DNA of 64,000 nt from Ruegeria spongiae (GCF_023502395.1 NZ_JAMFMB010000006.1:89945-153944), one strand, 5' to 3'; positions 1-9,426 are shown, numbered from the stretch's first letter. Numbers and translations are program-made. Notes: generated by a model from the letters alone, not told the origin.

Positions 1-94
1 CGGCCTGATCTTTGCGGCGGTCTACATCTTGCTCAACATGATCGCTGACATCGTCTCGATCCTGGCGAACCCGAGACTGAGGCATCCGAAATGA
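1..94 (+). CDS. ABC transporter permease, DppB-like (3' end only)
   Basis: Only the last 30 codons are inside the window, read from base 2 to a TGA at 92-94. The visible tail has a final membrane helix containing LLNMIADIV, then NPRLRHPK. This is the usual C-terminus of the first permease of peptide/nickel ABC importers. Its stop overlaps the start of the next permease as ATGA, so the two subunits are translationally coupled. The substrate cannot be told from this fragment. Confidence 0.85.
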   Translation, partial: GLIFAAVYILLNMIADIVSILANPRLRHPK

Positions 95-906
95 AGAATA
101 TCCCAATCTCTGCACTGATCGGGCTGTTCCTCACGGCCGTCTATTTTCTCATGGCATTGCTCGCGCCGATCATCGCCCCTTACGGCATGGCCGAGGTGGT
201 GGGCGACGTGTGGGAGCCTGCCTCATCCAAATATTGGCTGGGCACCGACAATATCGGGCGCGATCTGCTCAGCCGGATGATCTATGGCGGGCGTACAACG
301 ATCTTCATCGCCACCGCCGCGACGATCATCAGCTTCGTGACCGGGTCGGTTCTGGCCTTCTTCGCCGCTGTGATGGGCGGTTGGGTCGATCAGGTTCTGT
401 CGCGCTTCGTCGATCTGATCATGTCGATCCCGACGCTGATCTTTGCGCTGGTGGTGCTGTCGGTGATGCCGGTGACCATTCCGATCCTGATCCTGGTGAT
501 GGGTCTGCTCGACTCCACCCGTGTCTATCGTCTGGCCCGTGCCGTGGCGGTGGATATCTCGGTCATGGATTATGTCGAGGCCGCGCGCCTGCGCGGTGAG
601 AAAATCGGCTGGATCATCTTCCGGGAAATCCTGCCAAACGCGCTCAGCCCGCTGATCGCCGAGATGGGGCTGCGCTTCATCTTCGCGGTGCTCTTTGTGT
701 CCACCCTGTCGTTCCTTGGCCTTGGCGTGCAACCGCCCGAGGCGGACTGGGGCGGCATCGTGAAAGAGAACAAGGAGGGCATCGTCTACGGCATTCCCGC
801 CGCCCTGCTGCCGGCTGTCGCCATCGCCACGCTGGCGATCTCGGTGAACCTGGTGGCCGACTGGGTACTCAACCGCACCACATCGCTGAAAGGAGGCCGA
901 GGATGA
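91..906 (+). CDS. ABC transporter permease, DppC-like
   Basis: Second inner-membrane permease of a peptide/opine-type ABC importer, 271 residues, a normal length for DppC. An N-terminal membrane segment is followed by the family motif GTDNIGRDLLSRMIYGGR near residues 51-69. The cytoplasmic EAA loop (EAARLRGEKIGW) starts near residue 163 and docks on the ATPase. Four or five further hydrophobic segments are visible. The start overlaps the upstream permease (ATGA) and the end overlaps the ATPase gene by 4 bases, so this is one operon. The exact substrate (dipeptide, oligopeptide, glutathione or similar) is not visible. Confidence 0.93.
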   Translation: MKNIPISALIGLFLTAVYFLMALLAPIIAPYGMAEVVGDVWEPASSKYWLGTDNIGRDLLSRMIYGGRTTIFIATAATIISFVTGSVLAFFAAVMGGWVDQVLSRFVDLIMSIPTLIFALVVLSVMPVTIPILILVMGLLDSTRVYRLARAVAVDISVMDYVEAARLRGEKIGWIIFREILPNALSPLIAEMGLRFIFAVLFVSTLSFLGLGVQPPEADWGGIVKENKEGIVYGIPAALLPAVAIATLAISVNLVADWVLNRTTSLKGGRG

Positions 907-2540
907 GCGATCCGCTTCTCAAGGTCCGCGACCTGAAGATTGGCGCAACTGTCTACCCGCCGGGCGAAAAGCCCCATGACATCGAAATCGTGCACGGGGT
1001 CAGCTTTGACCTCGCGCCGGGAAAGGTGCTGGGGCTGATCGGTGAATCCGGGGCCGGGAAGTCGACCATTGGCCTTGCTTCGATGGCCTATGGCCGGGGT
1101 GGTGTGAAAATCACCGGCGGCGAGGTCTGGGTCAATGGCCGTGACATCCTCAAGTCATCGGTCCGCGACATCCGCAACCTGCGCGGGGCCGAGGTCACCT
1201 ATGTGTCGCAATCGGCGGCGGCCTCGTTCAACCCGGCCAAGAAGATCATGGATCAGGTGGTCGAGGCTGCGGTGGAACAGAAGAAGTTCAGCCGCAAAGA
1301 GGCCGAGGAACGCGCTCGCACGCTGTTTGCCAAATTGGGCCTGCCCGATCCGGACAATATCGGTAAGCGGTTTCCGCATCAGGTCTCGGGCGGTCAGCTG
1401 CAGCGCTGCATGACGGCGCTTGCGCTATGTCCCGAACCTGATCTGGTGGTCTTTGACGAGCCCACCACAGCGCTTGACGTGACCACACAGATCGACGTGT
1501 TGATGGCGATCAAGGAAGCCATTCGCGACACCGGTGTTGCCGCGCTCTACATCACCCATGACCTTGCGGTTGTGGCGCAGGTCAGCGACGACATCATGGT
1601 GCTGCGGATGGGGGATATGGTCGAATATGCCCATACCGATCAGATCATCAACAGTCCCAAGGAAGAGTACACGCAGGCGCTGGTCTCGGTCCGGTCGATC
1701 GAGCATGAGGAAAAGAATCCCACGCCGGAACCGGTGCTGAGCGTCAAGAACATCACGGCGCGCTACAAGGGTCTGAATTTCGACGTGCTCAAGAATGTGA
1801 CGGTCGATCTTCATCCCGGCCAGACGCTGGCCGTTGTTGGCGAATCCGGGTCGGGCAAATCGACGCTTGCGCGGGTTATCACCGGATTGCTGCCGCCCAG
1901 TGACGGGCAGATCGACTTTGCCGGGCGCACCCTGTCACGCGATCTGGCAGGCCGCACCCGCGAGGACCTGCGCGAGTTGCAGATGATCTACCAGATGGCG
2001 GATGTGGCGATGAACCCGCGCCAGACCGTCGGCACCATCATCGGCCGCCCGCTGGAGTTCTACTTCAACATTCGTGGCAGCGAAAAGCGCAAGCGGATCA
2101 TCGATCTGCTGGACGAGATCGAACTGGGCGAGAAGTTCATGGACCGCTACCCGGCGGAACTGTCGGGCGGTCAGAAACAGCGCGTCTGCATCGCGCGGTC
2201 GCTGGCGGCAAAGCCCAAGATGATCATCTGTGACGAGGTGACCTCGGCGCTCGATCCGCTGGTGGCGGATGGCATTCTCAAGCTGCTGCTGGACCTGCAG
2301 AAGATCGAGGATGTGGCCTATCTGTTCATCACCCACGATCTTGCAACGGTGCGCGCCATCAGCGATTCAATCGCGGTGATGTATCAGGGCAAGGTGCAGC
2401 GCTATGGCTCGAAATCCGAGGTACTCAGCCCGCCCTTTGACGACTATACCGACCTGTTGCTCAGTTCGGTGCCCGAGATGAAGCTGGGCTGGCTGGAAGA
2501 GGTGGTCGCCCATCGCAAGATGGAAAGCGCCGGGAACTGA
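903..2540 (+). CDS. Dipeptide/oligopeptide ABC transporter, fused DppD-DppF ATPase
   Basis: Cytoplasmic ATPase of 545 residues carrying two complete nucleotide-binding domains in one chain. The first has Walker A GESGAGKST near 47-55, the signature SGGQLQR near 162 and Walker B VVFDEPTTALD near 181. The second has Walker A GESGSGKST near 313, LSGGQKQR near 420 and IICDEVTSALD near 440. In the E. coli Dpp system these are two proteins, DppD and DppF; fused forms are common in alphaproteobacteria. It overlaps the permease gene by 4 bases and is followed by a strong terminator that closes the operon. The periplasmic binding protein must lie before the window. Confidence 0.94.
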   Translation: MSDPLLKVRDLKIGATVYPPGEKPHDIEIVHGVSFDLAPGKVLGLIGESGAGKSTIGLASMAYGRGGVKITGGEVWVNGRDILKSSVRDIRNLRGAEVTYVSQSAAASFNPAKKIMDQVVEAAVEQKKFSRKEAEERARTLFAKLGLPDPDNIGKRFPHQVSGGQLQRCMTALALCPEPDLVVFDEPTTALDVTTQIDVLMAIKEAIRDTGVAALYITHDLAVVAQVSDDIMVLRMGDMVEYAHTDQIINSPKEEYTQALVSVRSIEHEEKNPTPEPVLSVKNITARYKGLNFDVLKNVTVDLHPGQTLAVVGESGSGKSTLARVITGLLPPSDGQIDFAGRTLSRDLAGRTREDLRELQMIYQMADVAMNPRQTVGTIIGRPLEFYFNIRGSEKRKRIIDLLDEIELGEKFMDRYPAELSGGQKQRVCIARSLAAKPKMIICDEVTSALDPLVADGILKLLLDLQKIEDVAYLFITHDLATVRAISDSIAVMYQGKVQRYGSKSEVLSPPFDDYTDLLLSSVPEMKLGWLEEVVAHRKMESAGN

Positions 2541-2557
2541 GTCCGTATTCAACCCTC

Positions 2558-2585
2558 AAAACGGCGGGTCTGACCCGCCGTTTTT
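2558..2585 (+). terminator. Rho-independent terminator after the dpp-like operon
   Basis: A 12-bp perfect stem (2558-2569 pairing with 2573-2584) has a 3-base loop and runs into T residues. It sits 17 bases after the ATPase stop. Confidence 0.9.
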
Positions 2586-2646
2586 AGATTCGGGCCGTTA
2601 TGGACGCGCCTGTCATCAGTTCAGAAAGTTGGCGGAGGAGTATGCC

Positions 2647-3255
2647 ATGCACAGAATTGGCGTGTTGATTTTTCCAGGCTTCGAGCTGCTCGATGTCTTT
2701 GGGCCGATGGAAATGTTCGGATTGCTTCCCGACAAGTACGAATTGTGCATGGTCGCTGAGACGCCGGGACCCGTCGCCAGCAACCAGCGCCTGTCCGCTT
2801 ATGCCGAACACGGACTCCACGATGACGACACCTATGACATCCTTTTTGTTCCCGGCGGTGCGGGGACGCGCAAGGAAATCGGCAACCGCCCCCTTCTGCG
2901 CTGGATCGCAGAGGTGTCGGCGCAGGCCGAATACACGCTGAGCGTCTGTACCGGCAGCGCCCTGCTTGCGCGGGCAGGTCTTTTGGATGGGCGCAAAGCC
3001 GCGACCAACAAATCCGCATTTTCCTGGGTCGAGGAACAGGGGCCGAAGGTGAAGTGGCAGCGGCAGGCGCGCTGGGTCGAGGACGGTCCCTTCATCACCT
3101 CATCCGGGGTCACGGCGGGGATGGATATGGCGCTTGGGGCCATCGCCCTGATGCATGGGCAGGACACCGCGAGAGATGTTGCCAGATGGTGCGAATACAC
3201 CTGGCAAGAGGACAAGACCAACGATCCTTTTGCGCGGATGTATGGGCTGGTCTGA
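2647..3255 (+). CDS. DJ-1/PfpI family protein
   Basis: Soluble protein of 202 residues with the DJ-1/PfpI glutamine-amidotransferase-like fold. It begins MHRIGVLIFPGFELLDVFGP, and the nucleophile-elbow cysteine is Cys101 in SVCTGSALLA. Members include isonitrile hydratase, and the same fold forms the sensor half of GlxA/FtrA regulators, but no DNA-binding domain follows here. The ATG at 2647 was chosen because GGAGGAG lies six bases upstream; an in-frame TTG at 2629 has no such site. It stands alone behind a terminator. The substrate is unknown; isonitrile hydratase is one possibility. Confidence 0.85.
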   Translation: MHRIGVLIFPGFELLDVFGPMEMFGLLPDKYELCMVAETPGPVASNQRLSAYAEHGLHDDDTYDILFVPGGAGTRKEIGNRPLLRWIAEVSAQAEYTLSVCTGSALLARAGLLDGRKAATNKSAFSWVEEQGPKVKWQRQARWVEDGPFITSSGVTAGMDMALGAIALMHGQDTARDVARWCEYTWQEDKTNDPFARMYGLV

Positions 3256-3349
3256 TCGGGACCAGCGCAACGTCCTACACGCGCGACGATACCCCATTGC
3301 CTGACCGAGATTTGCTCGCCACAAAACACCAAAGGCAAGGGAGAGTGCC

Positions 3350-4186
3350 ATGGACCGTAAACTGCTGCTGATCATTCTCGATGGGGTGCCCTGGCGCAAT
3401 TTCCGCAGGTTGTTCGGCAATCTCGAAGGCTGGGTGGTATCCGGCGAGGCGCGGGTCTGGAAGCACCGTGCAGTGCTGCCCTCGACCTCGGCAAGCTGTT
3501 ATGCCTCGATCCATACCGGGGTGGTGCCGGCGGAACATGGCTGCACCGGCAATGGCAACGTGTTCCGGCTGGGCCACAAGGACGTGTTCTCGCAGACCCG
3601 CGCGGCGGGCGGGGTGACCGGGGCGGTTGCGCATAGCTATTGGTCCGAGTTCTTCAACCGCCACCCGTTCGACCATGTCCGTGACGTGGAATATGACGAG
3701 CCCGAGAGCGCCACGATCAACCATGGCCGGTTCCACAGCATGACAGGCTATGGCCACGCCAACCAGATGACGCCATGCGATGTCGACCTGTTTGCCTCGC
3801 TGACCAATCTGTGCCAGCGGTTCGACCTCGATTACGGCCTGCTGCACACCTGCACGCTGGACAGTATGGGGCACCGGTTCTTTCACGACTGCCCCGAGAT
3901 GGACCATGCCTGTTTCGTGATGGACGAGATGCTGGCCCCCTTCATCCCGCGCTGGCGTCAGATGGGCTATGAGGTGATCGTGACCGCGGATCACGGTCAG
4001 GACGCGCGCGGCCATCATGGTGGGCGCGACCCACTGCAACAGGAAACCGCGCTGTATTATTTCGGAGACGCCGACGGGCCAGAGAGCGATGCGGTAATCG
4101 AGCAGGTGCAATTGGCCCCGACGATTCTGTCACGGCTGGGCGCTCCGTTGGCCGAAACGATGCGGGCCGAGCCTTTCCTGCGCTGA
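3350..4186 (+). CDS. Alkaline phosphatase superfamily phosphodiesterase (type I NPP-like)
   Basis: Protein of 278 residues with metal-site features of the nucleotide pyrophosphatase/phosphodiesterase branch of the alkaline phosphatase superfamily. Asp11 is in LIILDG. The nucleophile segment PSTSASCYASIHTG starts near residue 44, and TADHGQD contains Asp214-His215, followed by HHGG. The family hydrolyses phosphodiester or phosphonate bonds using two metal ions. No signal peptide is visible, so a cytoplasmic location is inferred. The usual Thr nucleophile position aligns with Ser47 (Thr46 is adjacent). GGGAGAGTGCC precedes the ATG. A bidirectional hairpin follows. Confidence 0.82.
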   Translation: MDRKLLLIILDGVPWRNFRRLFGNLEGWVVSGEARVWKHRAVLPSTSASCYASIHTGVVPAEHGCTGNGNVFRLGHKDVFSQTRAAGGVTGAVAHSYWSEFFNRHPFDHVRDVEYDEPESATINHGRFHSMTGYGHANQMTPCDVDLFASLTNLCQRFDLDYGLLHTCTLDSMGHRFFHDCPEMDHACFVMDEMLAPFIPRWRQMGYEVIVTADHGQDARGHHGGRDPLQQETALYYFGDADGPESDAVIEQVQLAPTILSRLGAPLAETMRAEPFLR

Positions 4187-4195
4187 GAGCGGCGA

Positions 4196-4216
4196 CAAGG
4201 CGCCAGCAGCGCCTTG
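4196..4216. terminator. Bidirectional hairpin between convergent genes
   Basis: Perfect 8-bp inverted repeat CAAGGCGC/GCGCCTTG with a 5-base loop. It lies between the stops of the phosphodiesterase (+) and the alpha/beta hydrolase (-). There is no long T run, so strength is uncertain. Confidence 0.6.
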
Positions 4217-4229
4217 ATCCCCACCCCCG

Positions 4230-5153
4230 TCAGTCGTAAGGCCAGAGCCCCTGCCCCAACGCCTCGATCGCGAGGGAAATCCGCTCAAAACTGGCGCGCG
4301 CGCGGGGTACGGAGTGGCGGGCGCGCAGATAGCCATGCACCAGCCCCTCTTCGTTGATCCAGCACACCTTGCCGCCCGCTTCCAGCAACCGGTCGCGATA
4401 ATCGCGGCCGTCATCACGCAGCGGATCGCAATCGGCGGTGATGATCACCGTCGGGGGCAACCCGGAAAAATCGCTGTCCTGCAGGGGTTCATAGGTGGGA
4501 TCGTCGGTTGGCTCCTCGCCAAGGCTGCGGATGCTGGCATAGAACTTCACGTCGGCACGGCTGAGCATCGGGGCGTGGGCATGCTCCAGATAAGACCCCT
4601 GGTCGCGGTCACCACCGAAGCCGGGATAGATCAGAACCTGCCCCAGCACATTTTGCAGACGCCCGCGCGCATGATGCGCGACACAGGCGGCCAGTGTCGC
4701 GCCTGCACTGTCACCGGCCAGCACAATCGGGTCGCCATAGGTGTCCGCCGCCCATTCACTCGCGGCCCAGCAATCCTCGAACTGGGCCGGGTGCCGATGC
4801 TCGGGGCAGAGCCGATAGTCGATGGACACCACCCGATAGCCGGTCTGGGCACAGATTTCGGAACAGACGTCGTCGTGGCTGTCGAGGCCCCCCAGCACAA
4901 AGCCGCCGCCATGGATATAGATCACCGTGCGGGTCGGCTGACCCGCTGAATAGACGCGGACCCGGACGCCATTTGCATCCAGGTCCTCAGAGGGGATTCC
5001 CTCGGTTTCGCTTTGCCGAAAGGCGTGGCACATCCGGTCATAGACCTGCCGCTGCTCTTCGATTGACAGGCTTACCGCATCGTCGGGGTAATATTCCGCA
5101 GTTCTGCGGATGAACTCCTGTGTCTCAGCATCTAGCAGCGCGTCGTAGTCCAT
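4230..5153 (-). CDS. Alpha/beta hydrolase, hormone-sensitive lipase family
   Basis: Esterase or carboxylester hydrolase of 307 residues. The HSL oxyanion-hole motif HGGG is at 81-84. The nucleophile elbow GDSAG is at 147-151 (Ser149), and the probable acid and base are Asp243 (DPLRDDG) and His273 (HGY). No signal peptide is present, so it is probably cytoplasmic. The physiological ester is unknown. It lies 13 bases after the acyl-CoA synthetase on the same strand, so the two may be cotranscribed. Confidence 0.88.
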   Translation of the reverse strand: MDYDALLDAETQEFIRRTAEYYPDDAVSLSIEEQRQVYDRMCHAFRQSETEGIPSEDLDANGVRVRVYSAGQPTRTVIYIHGGGFVLGGLDSHDDVCSEICAQTGYRVVSIDYRLCPEHRHPAQFEDCWAASEWAADTYGDPIVLAGDSAGATLAACVAHHARGRLQNVLGQVLIYPGFGGDRDQGSYLEHAHAPMLSRADVKFYASIRSLGEEPTDDPTYEPLQDSDFSGLPPTVIITADCDPLRDDGRDYRDRLLEAGGKVCWINEEGLVHGYLRARHSVPRARASFERISLAIEALGQGLWPYD

Positions 5154-5166
5154 TCACTCTCCCGGA

Positions 5167-7056
5167 TCAGGCGGCCCATTCCCATGGGCGCGTGTAATCG
5201 CCCAGAATCTTGGACACATCCTCGTCCGAGGTACCGTTGGCGTCAAGCTGTGCGACAAGGCCACGTTTCTTGTCGTCGACAACCGAGACCACCCGTGCCG
5301 CGACCTCGCCCTTTTCCAGCGCGATGTTGTAGACTCGCGTGATCGCGTCCTTGCGCAGGTCGGGTTTGAACACCTTGCCCACCGCCGTTTTCGGCAGTTC
5401 GGGCAGGATGGTCAGATGCTTGGGTTGCGCCGCGCGTTCGTGGATATGAACGTCGCAATATTTCATCAGTTCTTCGGTGGTCACCGAAGCGCCATCCATC
5501 AGTTCCACATAGACGCAAGGCACTTCACCCGCATATTCGTCGGGCTGGCCGATGGCACCGGCAAAGGCGACCGCCTCGTGACCCAGCAGCGCCTCTTCGA
5601 TCTCGGCGGGGTCGATATTGTGACCGCCGCGAATGATCAGATCCTTGGCGCGGCCGGTGATCCACAGATAGCCATCCGCGTCGAAACGGCCCAGATCGCC
5701 GGTGCGCAGGTATTTTTCATTGTGGTAGAGATCGCGGTTCTTGGCCTCTTCGGTGTAGGTATGGCCCGCCACAACGCCCGGGTTCGAGACACAGATCTCG
5801 CCGATCTCGTCCACCGCAGCTTCAACAGGACCATCAGCGGTGTCGTTGTAGATCTTCACATCCGTATAGGGCAGCGGCACCCCGATCGAACCGATCTTCT
5901 TTTCCCCGTCGGTGGGGTTGAAGGACACCAGACAGGTCGCCTCGGTAAGGCCGTAGCCTTCGACGATCTCGACGCCAGTGGTCTCTTCGAAGCGGCGGAA
6001 CAGTTCCATCGGCAGCGGGGCTGAACCCGAGAAGGCCAATTTGATGCTGGAGATATCAGCATCCACCGGACGCTGCATCGTGGCAGAGATCGCGGTCGGC
6101 ACGGTGATGATGAAGGTGATCTTCCACCGCTCGACGAGTTTCCAGAAATTGTCGAAGACACCATCGCCGCGATAGCCCTGCGGGGTCGGGAACACCACAT
6201 GCGCGCCCCCGGCGACTGCCGAAGTCAGGATCGCCTGACACGCCAGCACATGGAACATCGGCAGCGGGCAAATGATGTTGTCACCGACGCCCATCAGCAA
6301 CTCTTTGCCCAGCCAGCCGTTATAGATCATGCCGGAATATTTGTGCTGCGCCACCTTGGGCATCCCGGTGGTGCCGCCGGTGTGGAAATAGCAGGCAACG
6401 CGATCTTCGGTGGAATCCGCGAAACTCAGCGTCGTCGGCTGCTTTGACATTTCCTTGTTGAAGTTCTTGTAGTCGGCATGGGCCAGATGCTCCTTGCCTT
6501 CCAGCTTGGGGCGCACCAGCGGGACGATCCAGGATTTCGGCGGCGTCAGATAGCGGTTCAGATCAACTTCAAGCACCGCGTTCACGTTGGGCGCATGGCG
6601 GACGGCCTCGGCCACCTTGCTTGCGACATCGGTCTTGGGGAAGGGTTTCAGCGTCACCACAACCTTGGCGTTGGTTTCGCGCAGGATCGAGGCGATCTGC
6701 TCGGGCTCCAGCAGCGGGTTGATCGGGTTGGCGATACCGGCGACCGCAGCGCCCATCAGGGCAATGGCGGTCTCGTTGCTGTTGGGCAGCACATAGGCCA
6801 CCACGTCTTTCTCACCCACACCCAGCGAGCGGAACAGGTTCGCCGCCTGGGTCACCTTGTCCTTGAGCCCCGACCAGGTCAGCGTTTCGGCCTTGTCGGT
6901 CGGCCCGGACAGCAGCTGAAAGCTGATGGCGTTGTTGTTGGGGTGTTTGGCCGCGGTTTCCGACAGCAACTGATAGAGCGTGACAGGTATGTCCCGGTCC
7001 GCCCAGGGCATTTCATTTTCGATTGCAGCGCAGTCTTTGATACCGGCAAAGGCCAT
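5167..7056 (-). CDS. Acyl-CoA synthetase (AMP-binding, ANL superfamily)
   Basis: Adenylate-forming ligase of 629 residues that activates a carboxylic acid to its CoA thioester via an acyl-AMP. The AMP-binding P-loop HTGGTTGMPK is near 225-234, GYGLTEATC lies in the middle, GRAKDLIIRGGHNI marks the hinge to the small domain, and the catalytic Lys is in KTAVGKVFK near the C-terminus. The chosen ATG has GAGGGAGAA seven bases upstream; an in-frame start 39 bases earlier lacks this. Proteins of this length form an uncharacterised subgroup of FadD-like ligases, and chain-length preference is not predictable from sequence alone. Confidence 0.9.
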   Translation of the reverse strand: MAFAGIKDCAAIENEMPWADRDIPVTLYQLLSETAAKHPNNNAISFQLLSGPTDKAETLTWSGLKDKVTQAANLFRSLGVGEKDVVAYVLPNSNETAIALMGAAVAGIANPINPLLEPEQIASILRETNAKVVVTLKPFPKTDVASKVAEAVRHAPNVNAVLEVDLNRYLTPPKSWIVPLVRPKLEGKEHLAHADYKNFNKEMSKQPTTLSFADSTEDRVACYFHTGGTTGMPKVAQHKYSGMIYNGWLGKELLMGVGDNIICPLPMFHVLACQAILTSAVAGGAHVVFPTPQGYRGDGVFDNFWKLVERWKITFIITVPTAISATMQRPVDADISSIKLAFSGSAPLPMELFRRFEETTGVEIVEGYGLTEATCLVSFNPTDGEKKIGSIGVPLPYTDVKIYNDTADGPVEAAVDEIGEICVSNPGVVAGHTYTEEAKNRDLYHNEKYLRTGDLGRFDADGYLWITGRAKDLIIRGGHNIDPAEIEEALLGHEAVAFAGAIGQPDEYAGEVPCVYVELMDGASVTTEELMKYCDVHIHERAAQPKHLTILPELPKTAVGKVFKPDLRKDAITRVYNIALEKGEVAARVVSVVDDKKRGLVAQLDANGTSDEDVSKILGDYTRPWEWAA

Positions 7057-7218
7057 TGGCAGTTCTCCCTCGATTTTTGGCGCACGGCGATCCAAAGCCG
7101 CCGATTTTCCGGCGAAACCTGCATAGAACCGCCGTTCAGCGCAAGAATCACCCTAACGTCAAGTTTGTCACTCTACGCCACTTGCCGCCACGTCATTCGA
7201 GGTTTTTGGGGCCGAAGG

Positions 7219-9042
7219 TTACTCGGCAGCCATACCTTCGGTGAATTGCAGCCTTGCAAGCCGTGCATAGAGGCCCCCTTGCGCGACCAATTCATCGTGC
7301 TTGCCCTGGGCAATGATTCGCCCGTTCTCAAGCACCACGATCCGGTCGGCCTTTTTCACCGTTGCCAGCCGGTGCGCGACGATCACGGTGGTGCGTCCGG
7401 CACAGAGCACATCCACCGCCTGCTGTACCGCCCGTTCGCTTTCGGCATCCAGTGCCGAGGTGGCCTCGTCCAACAGCAAGACCGGCGCGTCGCGCAAGAT
7501 CGCGCGGGCGATGGCGATGCGCTGTTTCTGGCCACCCGACAGCATCACGCCGCGCTCGCCGACATAGCTGTCATAGCCTTCCGGCAGGGCGGCGATGAAG
7601 TCATGCGCGGCGGCGGCGCGCGCGGCCTGTTCGACCTCGCCGTCGCTGGCGGCGGGGCGACCGAAGCGGATATTGTCGCGTACCGAGCTGGCAAAAATCA
7701 CCGGGTCCTGCGGCACCAGCGCGATATGGCGGCGGAAATCGTGACGCGACAGGCTGTGCAGGTCGGCCCCGTCCAGCGTCACCCGCCCCTGGTCGGGGTC
7801 ATAGAACCGCTGCATCATCTGGATCACGGTGGTCTTGCCCGCGCCCGAGGGCCCGACCAGAGCCACGGTTTCCCCCGGCGCAACTGTCAGCGACAGGTCG
7901 TCCAGCGCCAGATGTTCGGGGCGCGACGGATAGCGGAAACTCACTGCCTTGAGCGCTATCTCACCCTTCACCGGTTCGGGCAGTTGCGCCGGTGTATCAG
8001 GGTCCAGCACGGTATCCTTTGCGTGCAAAAGCTCCACCAGCCGCTCGGTGGCCCCGGCCGCGCGCTGCAATTCGCTCCAGATCTCTGACAGTGCCGCAAC
8101 CGAGCCTGCCATGATCACCGAATAGATCACGAACTGGATCAGCGTCCCTTCGGTCATTGTACCCGAGCGGACTGCATTCGCGCCCATCCACAGCACGCCG
8201 ACCACGCCGCTGAAGACCAGAAAGATCACAATGACGGTCAGAATGGCGCGGGTGCGGATGCGCTCGCGCGAGACCTCGTAGGAGGTCTCGGTCATTTCGG
8301 CGAATTGCGCGCGGCTGGCACCCTCGCCGGTATAGGCTTGCACCGTCTGCACCGCGCTCAGTGCCTCGCCTGCGCTGCCCGAGGAGGCGGCGATCCAATC
8401 CTGGTTCTCGCGGCTGATCCGGCGCAAACGGCGCCCCAGCACCAGAATGGGCACGATCACGATGGGGATCAGCAGCAGGACCATACCGGTCAGTTTGGCC
8501 GAGGTCAGCAGCATCAGGATCAGACCGCCGACAAACAGCAACATGTTGCGTAGCGCGATCGACACGGAGGAGCCGAGGACAGACTGGATCAGCGTTGTGT
8601 CGGTGGTGATCCGGCTGAGCACTTCGCCGGTCATGACGCGTTCAAAGAACTCGGGACTCATGCCGATCACCCGGTCGAACACCGCCATGCGGATGTCGGC
8701 CACCACCCGCTCGCCCAGACGGGTCACCAGCGCGTAGCGGATGCCGGTGCCCACAGCCAGAACCGCGGCAATGCCCAGCGCGGCAAGAAAGTAGCGGTCC
8801 AGCAGGTCGCCATCCTCGATGCGGAAATGATCGACCACGCGGCGCACCGCCAGAGGCAGCGTCAGCGACATACTCGCTGTCAGCACCAGCGCCGCGACGG
8901 CGCCCGCCATCAGCCCCTTATAGGGCAGCATGAACGGCCAGAGCGCCCCCAGAACCCCCAGCTTGCGTGAGGTGGCGCGCTCTTCGCTGGCATTTGGTGC
9001 GGGCTGAGCGGGTTTCGATCTGGCCATTATGTGGTCTCGCAT
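7219..9042 (-). CDS. ABC exporter, fused membrane and ATPase domains (MsbA-like)
   Basis: Half-transporter of about 607 residues expected to act as a homodimer in the inner membrane. The N-terminal half has six hydrophobic segments of the ABC type-1 exporter domain. The C-terminal half has Walker A VGPSGAGKTT, signature LSGGQKQR and Walker B LLLDEATSALDAES. Such proteins export lipids, lipid-linked sugars or drugs, and the cargo here cannot be assigned. Two in-frame ATG codons (9042 and 9027) are possible starts and neither has a strong Shine-Dalgarno site. It is separated from the tRNA gene by 268 bases of sequence with no recognised feature. Confidence 0.9.
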   Translation of the reverse strand: MRDHIMARSKPAQPAPNASEERATSRKLGVLGALWPFMLPYKGLMAGAVAALVLTASMSLTLPLAVRRVVDHFRIEDGDLLDRYFLAALGIAAVLAVGTGIRYALVTRLGERVVADIRMAVFDRVIGMSPEFFERVMTGEVLSRITTDTTLIQSVLGSSVSIALRNMLLFVGGLILMLLTSAKLTGMVLLLIPIVIVPILVLGRRLRRISRENQDWIAASSGSAGEALSAVQTVQAYTGEGASRAQFAEMTETSYEVSRERIRTRAILTVIVIFLVFSGVVGVLWMGANAVRSGTMTEGTLIQFVIYSVIMAGSVAALSEIWSELQRAAGATERLVELLHAKDTVLDPDTPAQLPEPVKGEIALKAVSFRYPSRPEHLALDDLSLTVAPGETVALVGPSGAGKTTVIQMMQRFYDPDQGRVTLDGADLHSLSRHDFRRHIALVPQDPVIFASSVRDNIRFGRPAASDGEVEQAARAAAAHDFIAALPEGYDSYVGERGVMLSGGQKQRIAIARAILRDAPVLLLDEATSALDAESERAVQQAVDVLCAGRTTVIVAHRLATVKKADRIVVLENGRIIAQGKHDELVAQGGLYARLARLQFTEGMAAE

Positions 9043-9310
9043 TCAGGTCTTTTCGGGGGGCTGCGCCCCTTTGGCCACGCTTCATGACCCCGCGCCCCGC
9101 GCAGGTCAAGCAAATGCGCATCCGCTGGGCTGCGGCCAAACTGCACAAATGCAGCGCGATTTCGCATTTACGAGGGCGGGCACGGGTCCAAACCCCGCGA
9201 TCCTGCCCGGAGTGGCTTCAGGGCGCGCCCACAGAAAATCACATCTTTTCAGGGGAATACCCGGCAATTTCGCGCAGTCTTTCGCGAAAAGCTTACCGGG
9301 AGGGGATTCT

Positions 9311-9384
9311 TGGAGCGGGTAGCGGGAATCGAACCCGCACCTTAAGCTTGGAAGGCTCTTATGATACCATTTCACCATACCCGC
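9311..9384 (-). tRNA. tRNA-Gly (anticodon TCC)
   Basis: A 74-base cloverleaf on the minus strand with the 3' CCA encoded. The acceptor stem pairs GCGGGTA with TACCCGC, the T-arm is GCGGG-TTCGATT-CCCGC, and the anticodon loop reads CTTCCAA, giving TCC, which decodes GGA/GGG. It stands alone with its own promoter. No integrase or duplicated tRNA fragment is seen next to it. Confidence 0.97.
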
Positions 9385-9397
9385 CAAGAACCCGTGC

Positions 9398-9426
9398 GTC
9401 CTAGAACACGCACCGAACAAGGTCAA
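9398..9426 (-). promoter_or_regulatory. Sigma-70-type promoter for tRNA-Gly
   Basis: On the minus strand TTGACC (9421-9426) and TAGGAC (9398-9403) are separated by exactly 17 bases. The tRNA begins 13 bases after the -10 element. Confidence 0.65.

Noticed and set aside
6478..8088. Long open reading frame (536 codons) on the plus strand
   Set aside because: It lies antisense to the acyl-CoA synthetase and ABC exporter genes, has no recognisable domain and is His/Gln/Arg-rich as expected for antisense of high-GC coding DNA.
9311..9426. tRNA-Gly as an integration site for a mobile element
   Set aside because: No integrase, direct repeat of the tRNA 3' end or atypical genes were seen on either side.
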